From positions 1-36,048 of the forward strand of contig CAZMUN010000008.1 in the NCBI GenBank assembly GCA_964569815.1: a stretch of 36,048 bases of DNA, given 5' to 3'. Origin of the DNA: CAZMUN01 sp964569815. Lineage in GTDB: Archaea > Iainarchaeota > Iainarchaeia > Iainarchaeales > GCA-2688035. The notes beneath the pieces were generated by a model, which saw nothing but the letters and a program-made list of their open reading frames with translations, had not been told where the DNA came from and did not search any database. Shown one piece after another: positions 28,568 through 35,947 of the stretch (within the stretch, counting starts at the first letter, position 1; every line of letters starts with the position of its first letter). Position numbers and translations under genes: made by a program.

Positions 28568-29225
28568 AGGACTCGCTTTTTTCACATTTTTTCGAGTACT
28601 CGCAGAAGCGGCACATCCACTGCTTTTTTGCGTCTTTTTTTGCCTCGTCTATTGGCAAAAGCTTTGAGGTAAGCAGCTTGTGCAGCTGCCCAAACCTTTC
28701 AAGGATTGCTTTTACTTGCTTTTCATCATAGTTTACCAGAAACTGCTTGCTTTGCAGGTTGCCTTTGTCCACGTACAACACGATGCCGTTGTGTATTCCT
28801 GTTGCATGCATGTAAAGCTGCAATTGCATGATATGCCCCTCTGAGGGCTCTTGAACATAATCAATGCTTTTGGTGCTTTTCACCTCAACAACAAACGTTT
28901 TTCCGCTTGCTTTAACCAAAACCAGGTCGTCCACTCGACCGGAAATAAGGAAATCGGGTGTTTCTATTTTGAGTGGAAACTCGCTTTGAAGCAGTTGCAC
29001 GTCCTGGTTTTTTTCGCTTTCCAAAACCTTGACAACGAGGTCATGCATCATGTTTCCCAATTCAAATATTTTGAGGACCTCTGGCTGAATTTGCTTTGGG
29101 TAACAGTAGCTGTACCAAACTTTTCTCATACAGCCCCCTATTTCGCTTGGGTAATAGCGGCCAACGCTTTTTGGATGGCTTGTTCTTTCAATGTACTTGG
29201 TTACCATTTCGTTGAAATCAATCAT
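28566..29225 (-). CDS. Cas4-like RecB-family nuclease with Fe-S cluster residues
   Basis: A 219-residue PD-(D/E)XK nuclease. Motifs: GNMMHDL with His61, SGRVDDLV with Asp99/Asp100, VVEVKSTK with Glu114 and Lys116, and QLQLY (Gln134, Tyr138). One Cys near the N-terminus (Cys32, or Cys41) and three at the C-terminus (Cys205, Cys208, Cys214) make a 4Fe-4S set as in Cas4 and AddB-like nucleases. No CRISPR array or other cas gene occurs in the window, so a repair or DNA-processing role is more likely than spacer acquisition. It converges with ppdK and diverges from the coiled-coil gene at 29321. Confidence 0.8.
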   Translation of the reverse strand: MIDFNEMVTKYIERTSHPKSVGRYYPSEIGGCMRKVWYSYCYPKQIQPEVLKIFELGNMMHDLVVKVLESEKNQDVQLLQSEFPLKIETPDFLISGRVDDLVLVKASGKTFVVEVKSTKSIDYVQEPSEGHIMQLQLYMHATGIHNGIVLYVDKGNLQSKQFLVNYDEKQVKAILERFGQLHKLLTSKLLPIDEAKKDAKKQWMCRFCEYSKKCEKSES

Positions 29226-29320
29226 TTTTTACCAAAAGAATTTCTGTGGGCAAGAGTTTTTTTAGCTTTGCTTAGAGTAAGTTTCCTTTAAATCACTTTT
29301 TTTTATCTATTTTTACTGAA

Positions 29321-30604
29321 ATGGGTGTTTTTGACGGCATTTTTGGGAAAAAACCAAAGCGTGTGGAGTTAAAGCTTGAGGATTCAGTTGAATTCCTTGA
29401 AAAAGAGCTTTCTGGGAAAAGAATGGCGCTGCTTTCCGATTCTGCCAAAAAGCTTGCTGAAATCAAGCACGTTCTCAAGGAAACAAAGAGCGCTTTAAAT
29501 GACTTGGAGGAAGCAAGCGCTGTTTCCAAAACCGGGCGGATCGACAAAATCGTTTCAACTGCCAAAGGAAATGCCTTGAAGCAGCTTGGAACCCTGCTTG
29601 AAAAGCTTTTCCCGCCAAATGCGCAAAACCTTGAGGAAATAAGGTCTTATGCCATGGAATCGGTTTCTGCCTTAAGGCAGGCTGGCCATTTTGGAAAAAA
29701 CGTGGCCTATGCCGGCATTTCTTTCAAGAACGAAATGAAGGCTGTTGGAGAAAACCTCAAAGAACTGAGCCAAGAATTTGACTCACTGCAATCCGTTTTA
29801 AGGGAAAACAGCGAGGTTTTTCTTTTAGACGCTTTCAAAAAAAAGCTCTCTGAACTAAAGGGCCTTGAAGCCAGGGTTTCTTCCTTAGGAAAAGAGCTTG
29901 ATTCTTTAAAGGACGCAAAAGAAGCCAATGCCTTGGAAAAAAGCAGGCTTTTGTCGTCTTTGAAAAGCCTGCGTGAAAGCGACGAGTTCAAGGAGATTCC
30001 AAGGCTTAATGAAAGAAAAGCCGGGCTTTTAAGAGAAAAGCAGAAATCCAAAACCGGGCTTTTGGACTTGTTTGCAAAAATTGAGAAGCCTTTGCACAGG
30101 CTTGACAAGTCCGTCAAGGCTGGAAGGGTTTTTTTGCCAAAGGGCTTGCCTGAATTCCTGAACGAACTCTGCACAAACCCTTTCGTTGCCTTAAAGCGTG
30201 ACCCAAAAGCAGAAAAGATAAAGGCAGTGCTTTTGGAAACAAAGAAGGCTGTCGGTTCAGGAGCCGTTGATTTGAAGGAAAAGGAAAAGGAAAAAAAGCT
30301 TGCAGTCCTTGAAGAAATGCTTTCCTTTGATTTTTTTACGGAATCTTTCTGGAAATTCAACAAGCTCGATTCCGAGATTCTGTCCATTGAAAAATCTTTA
30401 AAGGAACAGCCCGCGCTTTCCCAAGAAAAGCAAATGTTGGATTCAATAAAGGCCCTGGAAGAGAAGCAGGAAAAGCTTGAATCAGAAGACGAAGCAAAAG
30501 AATCTCAGCGAAAAGATGCGTTGAAAAAAGCCGAAGAAGCAAAGCGTTCTTTGCAGGGCATTGCCTCGCAGGCCCTGGGAAAAGAGGTTTCTTTCAAGGA
30601 CTGA
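29321..30604 (+). CDS. Long coiled-coil protein of unknown function
   Basis: A 427-residue protein. After a short N-terminus (MGVFDGIFGKKPKR) it is almost entirely helical, with heptad-like Leu/Lys/Glu stretches at about 20-70, 130-250 and 320-420 and a less regular centre (PNAQNLEEIRSYAMESVSALRQAGHFGKN). No membrane helix, ATP motif or signal peptide is visible. It could be a structural or scaffold protein. It diverges from the Cas4-like nuclease and overlaps tail-to-tail by 11 bases with the KaiC-like partner gene. The antisense frame of 226 codons is a shadow. Confidence 0.65.
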   Translation: MGVFDGIFGKKPKRVELKLEDSVEFLEKELSGKRMALLSDSAKKLAEIKHVLKETKSALNDLEEASAVSKTGRIDKIVSTAKGNALKQLGTLLEKLFPPNAQNLEEIRSYAMESVSALRQAGHFGKNVAYAGISFKNEMKAVGENLKELSQEFDSLQSVLRENSEVFLLDAFKKKLSELKGLEARVSSLGKELDSLKDAKEANALEKSRLLSSLKSLRESDEFKEIPRLNERKAGLLREKQKSKTGLLDLFAKIEKPLHRLDKSVKAGRVFLPKGLPEFLNELCTNPFVALKRDPKAEKIKAVLLETKKAVGSGAVDLKEKEKEKKLAVLEEMLSFDFFTESFWKFNKLDSEILSIEKSLKEQPALSQEKQMLDSIKALEEKQEKLESEDEAKESQRKDALKKAEEAKRSLQGIASQALGKEVSFKD

Positions 30605-31229
30605 TTGTGGGCCCTGTTCTTATTATCTGGTCCGAAAACTGGGACAGCACGTTCATTACCTCTGGCTTGGTTTCACTCATTATTGTGAAAACCGCTCTGC
30701 ATTCCTGGTTTCTGAGCCTTTCTCCAAACCGGTGCACGAATTTTTCGACTGTTGTTTCCGCGTTGTAGATAAGCATTGTTGAAAGGCTGTCTAACACAAA
30801 GAATTTTGGGCCAGGCATTTTTTCAGCAAAGTCAAGAACCTGGGCTTCCAGTTCTGTTAGGTCTTTGGGTGAGTCCACATAAGAGATGTTGGTGGCTTTT
30901 TTTGTTTCCGCGCTCCTGTTTCTTGAAATTGCGTCAACCACAAACATTTTAGAGCAGTCGACCTTGTTTTTTCCCAGCATATCAAGCAGGTCGGAACCGC
31001 CTTTGTTTAACGTCACAAATATTCCGGGCAGGCCCTTTTTTGCAAAAGATTTCACCAAATGGCTTATCAGCAAATCGTATTTTTCATGGCTTGTTACAAG
31101 CACCACAACGTATTTTTCTGGCAGCTCGCTGAACCTTTTCTCTATTTCCAGCCCAAGGCTGCCCCCTGTTTCAAGGTATTCTATAAGCTGGTCGATTTCT
31201 TCTGCCTGCGATTTTTTTGGTTCAGGCAT
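30594..31229 (-). CDS. RecA-fold protein without Walker A, KaiC-operon partner
   Basis: A 211-residue protein. The core resembles a RecA/KaiC-like domain: a first strand YVVVLVTSHEKYDLLI where a Walker A loop would sit but no GxxxxGK[ST] is present, then GIFVTLNKGGSDLLDML, and a Walker-B-like strand KFFVLDSLSTM. It matches the style of degenerate KaiC relatives found beside active ones in archaea. The start overlaps the stop of the upstream KaiC-like ATPase by one base (TAATG), so the pair is coupled and may form a hetero-oligomer. The fold assignment is moderate; the function is unknown. Confidence 0.6.
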   Translation of the reverse strand: MPEPKKSQAEEIDQLIEYLETGGSLGLEIEKRFSELPEKYVVVLVTSHEKYDLLISHLVKSFAKKGLPGIFVTLNKGGSDLLDMLGKNKVDCSKMFVVDAISRNRSAETKKATNISYVDSPKDLTELEAQVLDFAEKMPGPKFFVLDSLSTMLIYNAETTVEKFVHRFGERLRNQECRAVFTIMSETKPEVMNVLSQFSDQIIRTGPTISP

Positions 31230-31927
31230 TATCTCACTTCCTCAAACAGCTCCTGTTTGGCCAAAACCTTGATGCCTGTGTCTGTTATCCTTATCGGGTG
31301 AAGCTTTTCGCTTATTTTTGTGCCCCGCATTTTCAAAATGCCAATGCTTCTGATAAAGCGGTCTTCGAGCTTTGTGTGGTATAACAGTATTACGCCGTCG
31401 GCAACGTACTCTTCAAGCCCGAAAAGGCTGCTTGATTTGTCAAGGCTTATTTCGTTTGTGACTATTGCAGTGCAGCCAATTCTTTTAAGCATCCTGCCCA
31501 GAGAAAGAATCCTTTTTCTGGCATCCAGCTCTCGGTCAAAGTAAAGCCTGAACACAACCCCTGGGTCGATTATAAGGCGTTTGGCGCCAAGCCGGCTTAC
31601 CTCGTCTTCAATAGTGTTCTTAAGCTTGTCAAAATCGTAAAGCTCGATGGTTATGATGTTCATCAGCTTTTTTGCGATCAATGTCTTTAGGTCCCAGCCA
31701 AAAAGCTCTGCAAATCCAATCATTTCCTCTTTTGATTCTTCAAGAGAAATGTAGATTCCTGGCTCGTTGTACTTTACAATGCCGTTGTACAGGTATTCCA
31801 AGCAAAGGCAGGTTTTCCCAGAACCAGGGTCGCCGCTTATTACCACCAAATTGTTTTGCGGAATGCCTCCATAAAGGATTTCATCAAGGCCAGGAACGCC
31901 TGTTTTTGTCCTAATAGGCTCAGTCAT
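31229..31927 (-). CDS. KaiC-like RecA-superfamily ATPase
   Basis: A 232-residue single-domain KaiC-type ATPase. Walker A is GDPGSGKT (32-39), preceded by TKTGVPGLDEILYGGIPQNNLVVISG, a hallmark of KaiC and RadA relatives. GIYISLEESKEEM follows, then a Walker-B-like RLIIDPGVVF. The C-terminus (ILKMRGTKISEKLHPIRITDTGIKV) is the standard KaiC ending. The ATG at 31927 was chosen: GGTGG lies a few bases before it, while the upstream TTG at 31939 overlaps that site. Single-domain KaiC-like proteins in archaea act in signalling, motility (ArlH) or other regulation; which one is not shown here. Confidence 0.82.
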   Translation of the reverse strand: MTEPIRTKTGVPGLDEILYGGIPQNNLVVISGDPGSGKTCLCLEYLYNGIVKYNEPGIYISLEESKEEMIGFAELFGWDLKTLIAKKLMNIITIELYDFDKLKNTIEDEVSRLGAKRLIIDPGVVFRLYFDRELDARKRILSLGRMLKRIGCTAIVTNEISLDKSSSLFGLEEYVADGVILLYHTKLEDRFIRSIGILKMRGTKISEKLHPIRITDTGIKVLAKQELFEEVR

Positions 31928-32011
31928 AAATGCCACCAAACTTAGACTTTGAAGATATAGGCATTAACTTGTTTAAAAAGCTAACTTAAAGAGAATCAGT
32001 GGAAACGAAGG

Positions 32012-32098
32012 GGTGTGGCTTAAAACACGGGTTAGAACTCACACGGAATTCCCTTGGTTAATCTCTGGGACCAACAACTCGTGTCTCCCAACCACACC
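32012..32098. other. 87-base element closed by a 7-base stem, possible structured RNA
   Basis: GGTGTGG (32012-32018) and CCACACC (32092-32098) are perfect reverse complements. Inside, GGGA and TCCC (read on the minus strand) can pair, ACACG and CGTGT occur as complementary strings, and GAATTC is a palindrome. The tRNA-like size prompted a check: neither strand gives a T arm next to the closing stem or a proper anticodon arm. It lies between two minus-strand genes. It may be a small RNA or regulatory leader; identity unknown. Confidence 0.35.
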
Positions 32099-32186
32099 AG
32101 CAATATATGCTCTTTTGAAAAATAAATGCTTCACCTTTTTGCAAACCAAACCTTTTTTGGGGAAAAAAAGCCCTTTTTCAAACATT

Positions 32187-33356
32187 TTAATGCTGGCCTG
32201 AAACCTGGTTAAAAAGGTCTGTGTATGACTGGGCTATGCTTGGCCATTTCCAGCCTTTGGTGTAATTGAATGCGTTTCTTTCCAAGCGAAGCCTGTGTTT
32301 TCGGTCCGAAAGAATCTTGTTTGCAGCATCTGCAAGGCATCGGCTGCTTTTGAATTTCACAAGAGACCCGCGGCCGTGCCTTAAAACGTCTTTGGCGTAA
32401 AGGAATGGCGTTGAAACGCAGGCTGTTCCAGAGCCAACCGCATATGCCAGGGTTCCGCTGCTTATTTGGTATGGGTCATAGTAAGGCGTTATGTATACGT
32501 CTGTGGCTTGTAAGTACTTGCATAACTCTTCCAATGAAAGAAACCTGTTTTCAAACTTGACGTGGTCCTCCAGCTTCAAGTCTTTTACGATTCTCCTAAG
32601 GTAATTCCTGTAACGCTCCCCCTGGTGTTTTCTTACCACTGGGTGTGTCTCACCTATAACCATGTATATTGCTTCAGGGTTTTCTGAAACTATGTGAGGC
32701 AAAGCTCTCAAAGCGTAGTGTATGCCCTTCCTCCTATCCATAAGCCCAAAAGTAGAGAGAACCTTCTTTCCCTGCAGCCCAAGCTCTTTTTTTGCCCGTT
32801 CCGTGTCCCTGAAAGGGATGTGGGGCACGCCGTGCGGAACCACGGCGATTTTTTCCTCCGGAATCCGGTACTTGCTTGATAAAATTTCTTTCCCATAGCC
32901 GCTTATTGAAACAACTTTGTCAGATGTTTCGCAGATTTTTCGGACAACATACTTGCGGTGCCTTTCAATATCAGGGTTTCCTGGGAGAATGCTGTGAAAG
33001 GTTGTAACAACAGGCTTTTGCAGCTCTTCTAAAAACGGTATTATGTATTCGCCAAACTCTCCGCCAAAAAGCCCAAACTCGTGCTGCAAGCAAATGGCTT
33101 TTGCCTGCTTGTTTTTGTTCAGCTTTTCGGCAGCAATCAAATAGGACTCTTGGTCGTCCTGGTCTATTCTTATGCTGACCTCTTTTGGATAACTGTAAGT
33201 GTTGTACAGGCTTTCATTCATTGCCGCAATCTTGCAGTCAATTCCAGGCTTCTTCTTTTTTCCAATAGACTTAACTATGTCCTGCGTAAAGGTAGCAATC
33301 CCGCATTCCCTGGGCGGGTAGCTGCTTACAAAATAAATCAAGTCGTTTTTTCCCAT
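32187..33356 (-). CDS. GT4-family glycosyltransferase
   Basis: A 389-residue GT-B glycosyltransferase. The N-terminal domain starts LIYFVSSYPPRECGIATFTQDIV, a common opening in this group. The donor-binding C-terminal domain shows KKVLSTFGLMDRRKGIHYALRAL, then FLSLEELCKYLQATDVYITPYYDPYQISSGTLAYAVGSGTACVSTPF, which holds the E-x7-E-like sugar-nucleotide region (here adapted). No membrane helix is present, so it acts at the inner membrane face or in the cytosol. The neighbouring GT4 gene is homologous in layout (nine-base gap), so the pair probably adds successive sugars to one glycan or lipid. Acceptor and donor are unknown. Confidence 0.85.
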   Translation of the reverse strand: MGKNDLIYFVSSYPPRECGIATFTQDIVKSIGKKKKPGIDCKIAAMNESLYNTYSYPKEVSIRIDQDDQESYLIAAEKLNKNKQAKAICLQHEFGLFGGEFGEYIIPFLEELQKPVVTTFHSILPGNPDIERHRKYVVRKICETSDKVVSISGYGKEILSSKYRIPEEKIAVVPHGVPHIPFRDTERAKKELGLQGKKVLSTFGLMDRRKGIHYALRALPHIVSENPEAIYMVIGETHPVVRKHQGERYRNYLRRIVKDLKLEDHVKFENRFLSLEELCKYLQATDVYITPYYDPYQISSGTLAYAVGSGTACVSTPFLYAKDVLRHGRGSLVKFKSSRCLADAANKILSDRKHRLRLERNAFNYTKGWKWPSIAQSYTDLFNQVSGQH

Positions 33357-33365
33357 TTGTACCGC

Positions 33366-34547
33366 CTAAAACAAGCTTTCCTTTTTCCTTGGCTTTCGCT
33401 CTTCCTCCAAATCGTGCATAAGCTTATGGTACAAGGCCACGTGCTTTCTTGCAACAATGCTCCACTTCAGTTGCTTTGTTACGTACTTTGCTGCGTTCTT
33501 CGCATACCTTTTCCTCAGCTCGTCATGCTTCATCAAATGCGAAATAGACTGCATCAATTCAAGGTCATCGTCAGGCGGAACGGTCAACCCTGCCTTGCTT
33601 ATCTCAATTTCTGCTTTCAGGCCCTCCATTGCCGTTGCCACACACGGAATCCCCAATGCAAAGGCATGCGCAAGGTTTCCAGACTGGGAGGCGCGGCTGT
33701 AAGGCAAAACCATCAAATCAAAAGTTGAAAGAATCCTGTCATACTCTTCCGGCGTAAAGCTGCCTGTAATAACCTTAATGCTTTTCCCTGCCTTGCTTTT
33801 TTGGACCGCCTTCAAAAGCTTTGGCTTGTATATCTGGCCAGAGCTGCTCCCGGGCCTTGCGTCCCCTGCAACAACCAAAACGGCTTTTGAGCCAACAGCC
33901 TTCCTGATTTTTGGCCAAAGCTTGACTACGCGCTCAAAGCCCTTGTTGGGCTCCCACCACCCAATCAAGCCAACGACCTTTTTTCCCCTAAGGCCAAAGT
34001 CTGCCTTTGCTTTCTTGTCTGCCTTGACATCCTTTGCCCCGTGAGGAATGACGTAAACGTTGTCTGGGACCCGGCCTATGTTGATAGGCAAATTGTTTTT
34101 CTGAAATTCCTCGTGGACCACGGCAGCAGAAGTGAGCTTCAAGGCTATGTCCATGTAAATTGCTTCAACCCGGTCCAAAACAGTGTAAACGCTGTGGTAG
34201 GTAACGACAACAGGTATCTCTGATTCAACTTTCCACCTGTAAAAAGCGCGAAACAAGGCAGCACTATGGTCGTCATCATACAAATAGAGGCCGTACTCGT
34301 GCTGGATATGCACGACATCAGGGTTTATGTCGGCAATTTTGTCAAAAAGCCTTTCATCCCAGCCCGCATCCCTTAGTTCGCGGTTTCTCTTGACCTTCAT
34401 GGCCCTGTGAACGCTTTTTTCGCCACGCCTTCCGCCGTCAGAAAAAGTAACCACATGGACCTCATGGCCCTCTTTACGCAAAGCCCTAACCAAATCCTGT
34501 GAATAGGTCGCAATGCCGCAATGCCTTGGCGGCCAGCTTGTCACCAT
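33366..34547 (-). CDS. GT4-family glycosyltransferase
   Basis: A 393-residue GT-B enzyme from the ATG at 34547. The N-terminal strand reads IVMVTSWPPRHCGIATYSQDLVRAL; DVVHIQHEYGLYLYDD and VVTYHSVYTVL follow. In the donor domain KKVVGLIGWWEPNKGFERVVKLW and SFTPEEYDRILSTFDLMVLPYSRASQSGNLAHAFALGIPCVATAMEGL are typical. The first strand would be complete only if translation began at a CTG at 34559, which has a GAGG-type site six bases before it, or further upstream at a TTG; the ATG is the conservative choice. It is the first gene of a two-gene unit and diverges from coaE. Confidence 0.85.
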   Translation of the reverse strand: MVTSWPPRHCGIATYSQDLVRALRKEGHEVHVVTFSDGGRRGEKSVHRAMKVKRNRELRDAGWDERLFDKIADINPDVVHIQHEYGLYLYDDDHSAALFRAFYRWKVESEIPVVVTYHSVYTVLDRVEAIYMDIALKLTSAAVVHEEFQKNNLPINIGRVPDNVYVIPHGAKDVKADKKAKADFGLRGKKVVGLIGWWEPNKGFERVVKLWPKIRKAVGSKAVLVVAGDARPGSSSGQIYKPKLLKAVQKSKAGKSIKVITGSFTPEEYDRILSTFDLMVLPYSRASQSGNLAHAFALGIPCVATAMEGLKAEIEISKAGLTVPPDDDLELMQSISHLMKHDELRKRYAKNAAKYVTKQLKWSIVARKHVALYHKLMHDLEEERKPRKKESLF

Positions 34548-34588
34548 TACAATTTTCAGATCAAACCGCCTCAAAAACAAACAAGCAG

Positions 34589-34599
34589 TTATATATATA
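34589..34599 (-). promoter_or_regulatory. TATA box of the glycosyltransferase pair, flanked by CAAGCAG repeats
   Basis: TTATATATATA lies about 35 to 47 bases before the possible starts of the upstream GT4 gene (34559 and 34547). CAAGCAG occurs directly on both sides (34582-34588 and 34600-34606), which could be a regulator site straddling the TATA box. Confidence 0.45.
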
Positions 34600-34639
34600 C
34601 AAGCAGCACAAGAATTTAAATCTTTAGTCGCCACGCCCG

Positions 34640-34705
34640 GCTGGTCCGAATGCCATCTTCGTGCCCTTCAGGCACTCGATGCCATGCGCTCGCTAACGCT
34701 CGCTG
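34640..34705. repeat. GC-rich structured element between divergent genes
   Basis: Unlike the AT-rich DNA around it, this stretch holds GTGCC-CTTCA-GGCAC (34661-34675, a perfect 5-base stem), flanked by ATGCCAT on both sides (34650-34656 and 34679-34685), then CGCTCGCT twice (34687-34694 and 34697-34704). It lies between the GT4 pair and coaE. It may be a dispersed repetitive element or a small RNA; other copies would settle it. Confidence 0.45.
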
Positions 34706-34712
34706 CTTTGAG

Positions 34713-34728
34713 GTTAATTTAAATTAAC
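34713..34728 (+). promoter_or_regulatory. 16-base palindrome forming the coaE TATA region
   Basis: GTTAATTTAAATTAAC is a perfect palindrome centred about 28 bases before the ATG at 34749, exactly where an archaeal TATA box belongs. Being symmetric, it could also bind a dimeric regulator or fire leftwards. Confidence 0.5.
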
Positions 34729-34748
34729 TTTTCAGCCTGCTCTTTTGT

Positions 34749-35318
34749 ATGAAAACAATTGCTCTTACTGGCTCAATTGGCAGCGGAAAAAGCACTGTCC
34801 TAAAATTTGTGTCCCAAAGGCGTGTTCCGGCATTAGATTCCGACGGAATTGTTGCAGGCCTTTACCATAACAGAGTAGTGCAATCCAAACTCAAAAAGAC
34901 TTTTGGCACGGTTAACAGGAAAAAAATTGCTGAAGTTGTCTTCTCCTCTAAAAGCAAAAGAAAAAAGCTTGAGGCAGTTCTTCATCCTCTGGTTTGGCGT
35001 GAGGTAAAAGCAAAGATTGCCGAGCAAAAAAGCTTAGGAAAGGCCCTTGTTTTTGTTGATGTCCCGCTTTTGTTTGAAGTGAAATGGCAGAACCGCTTTG
35101 ATGCAGTTGTTTTTGTCAAGGCCTCTAAGAAAAAGTGTATTGAAAGGCTTCGGAAGAAAGGCTTTTCCAAAAAAGGGGCTTTGCTTAGGTGGAATTCGCA
35201 GCTTTCTCCAATGAAAAAGGTTAAATTGGCTGACTACGTAATTGATAACAGCGCTTCCCTTGCAAGAACCGAGAAGCAGGTTCGCGCCTTAATTGAAAAA
35301 CTGGACCAGGGTTTATGA
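34749..35318 (+). CDS. coaE: Dephospho-CoA kinase, bacterial type
   Basis: A 189-residue P-loop kinase that phosphorylates dephospho-CoA with ATP, the last step of CoA synthesis. Seen: Walker A TGSIGSGKS at residues 7-15, ALDSD with the catalytic Asp, EAVLHPLVWREV, VFVDVPLLFE, and the lid RKKGFSKKGALLRWNSQ. This is the bacterial CoaE family; most archaea use an unrelated GTP-dependent enzyme (DUF359 family). The stop overlaps the coaD start by ATGA. A palindromic TATA region precedes it. CoA is the substrate carrier of the mevalonate operon, though the genes are far apart. Confidence 0.93.
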   Translation: MKTIALTGSIGSGKSTVLKFVSQRRVPALDSDGIVAGLYHNRVVQSKLKKTFGTVNRKKIAEVVFSSKSKRKKLEAVLHPLVWREVKAKIAEQKSLGKALVFVDVPLLFEVKWQNRFDAVVFVKASKKKCIERLRKKGFSKKGALLRWNSQLSPMKKVKLADYVIDNSASLARTEKQVRALIEKLDQGL

Positions 35319-35797
35319 AAAAAGTTGTTGTGTATCCCGGAACCTTTGACCCTGTCACTTTTGGGCACCTGGATGTTATATCCAGGGCCCTTGAAGTATT
35401 TGACAAGGTTGTTGTGGCTGTAACAACCAAGCCTGGAAAAAAGCCCTTGTTTTCTGTCAAGGAGCGAGCTTCCATGCTCAAAGAGGCTACCAAGGGCTTG
35501 GGCAGGGTTGAAGTGGATTCCTTTTCCGGCCTTTTGGTTGACTACATGGGGAAGAAAAAGGTCCGTTTTATAGTTCGTGGCCTTCGCCAGCTCTCTGATT
35601 TCGAGCAGGAGTTTCAGCAGGCCACTGTAAACAGAAAGCTTTCCCCTAAAATTGAAACAGTTTTTGTTGTCACAAACGCCAAATACTTTTATTTGAACAG
35701 CTCTGTTGTGAAGGAAATTGCTTCCCTGAAAGGCGATGTCTCCTGCCTTGTTCCAAAGCATGTTGAAGCCGCTTTGAAAAGCAAGTTTTCGCGTTAA
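35315..35797 (+). CDS. coaD: Pantetheine-phosphate adenylyltransferase, bacterial CoaD type
   Basis: A 160-residue nucleotidyltransferase, the usual bacterial length. It joins 4'-phosphopantetheine and ATP to give dephospho-CoA. Seen: YPGTFDPVTFGHLDVI (T/HxGH motif), SGLLVDYMGKKKVRFIVRGLRQLSDFEQEFQQA and KYFYLNSSVVKEIASL. These are hallmarks of the bacterial enzyme rather than the divergent archaeal/eukaryal form. The order coaE then coaD with a four-base overlap puts the last two CoA steps in one unit, though in reverse order of the reactions. Acquisition from bacteria is the simplest explanation. Confidence 0.95.
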   Translation: MKKVVVYPGTFDPVTFGHLDVISRALEVFDKVVVAVTTKPGKKPLFSVKERASMLKEATKGLGRVEVDSFSGLLVDYMGKKKVRFIVRGLRQLSDFEQEFQQATVNRKLSPKIETVFVVTNAKYFYLNSSVVKEIASLKGDVSCLVPKHVEAALKSKFSR

Positions 35798-35850
35798 ATT
35801 GGCCTCTTGTTTGGATTCTTTCAAGGAAAGCTTTTTAAAGGAGAAATACA

Positions 35851-35860
35851 TTCTATATAG
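35851..35860 (+). promoter_or_regulatory. TATA-like box of the pilin-like gene
   Basis: TTCTATATAG lies about 92 bases before the ATG at 35948, so the message would carry a leader of about 65 to 70 bases. This is unusual in a window where most genes look leaderless, and it goes with the strong ribosome site. Confidence 0.45.
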
Positions 35861-35932
35861 CGACAGAATCCGGTCCCAACGCAAAGTTTTGTTAGGATTT
35901 TGGATTAAATTGAATGTTTGAAAAAAATTTTT

Positions 35933-35940
35933 AGGAGGTT
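35933..35940 (+). promoter_or_regulatory. Strong Shine-Dalgarno of the pilin-like gene
   Basis: AGGAGGTT lies seven bases before the ATG at 35948. It is the best ribosome-binding site in the window and suggests a highly expressed product. Confidence 0.7.
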
Positions 35941-35947
35941 AAACCAA

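Noticed and set aside
29707..30387. 226-codon minus-strand frame
   Set aside because: It mirrors the Lys/Glu-rich coiled-coil gene as Ser/Phe-rich sequence, a known artefact.
32012..32098. tRNA gene
   Set aside because: The closing stem and size fit, but on neither strand is there a 5-base T stem with a 7-base loop next to the acceptor stem, nor a usable anticodon arm.
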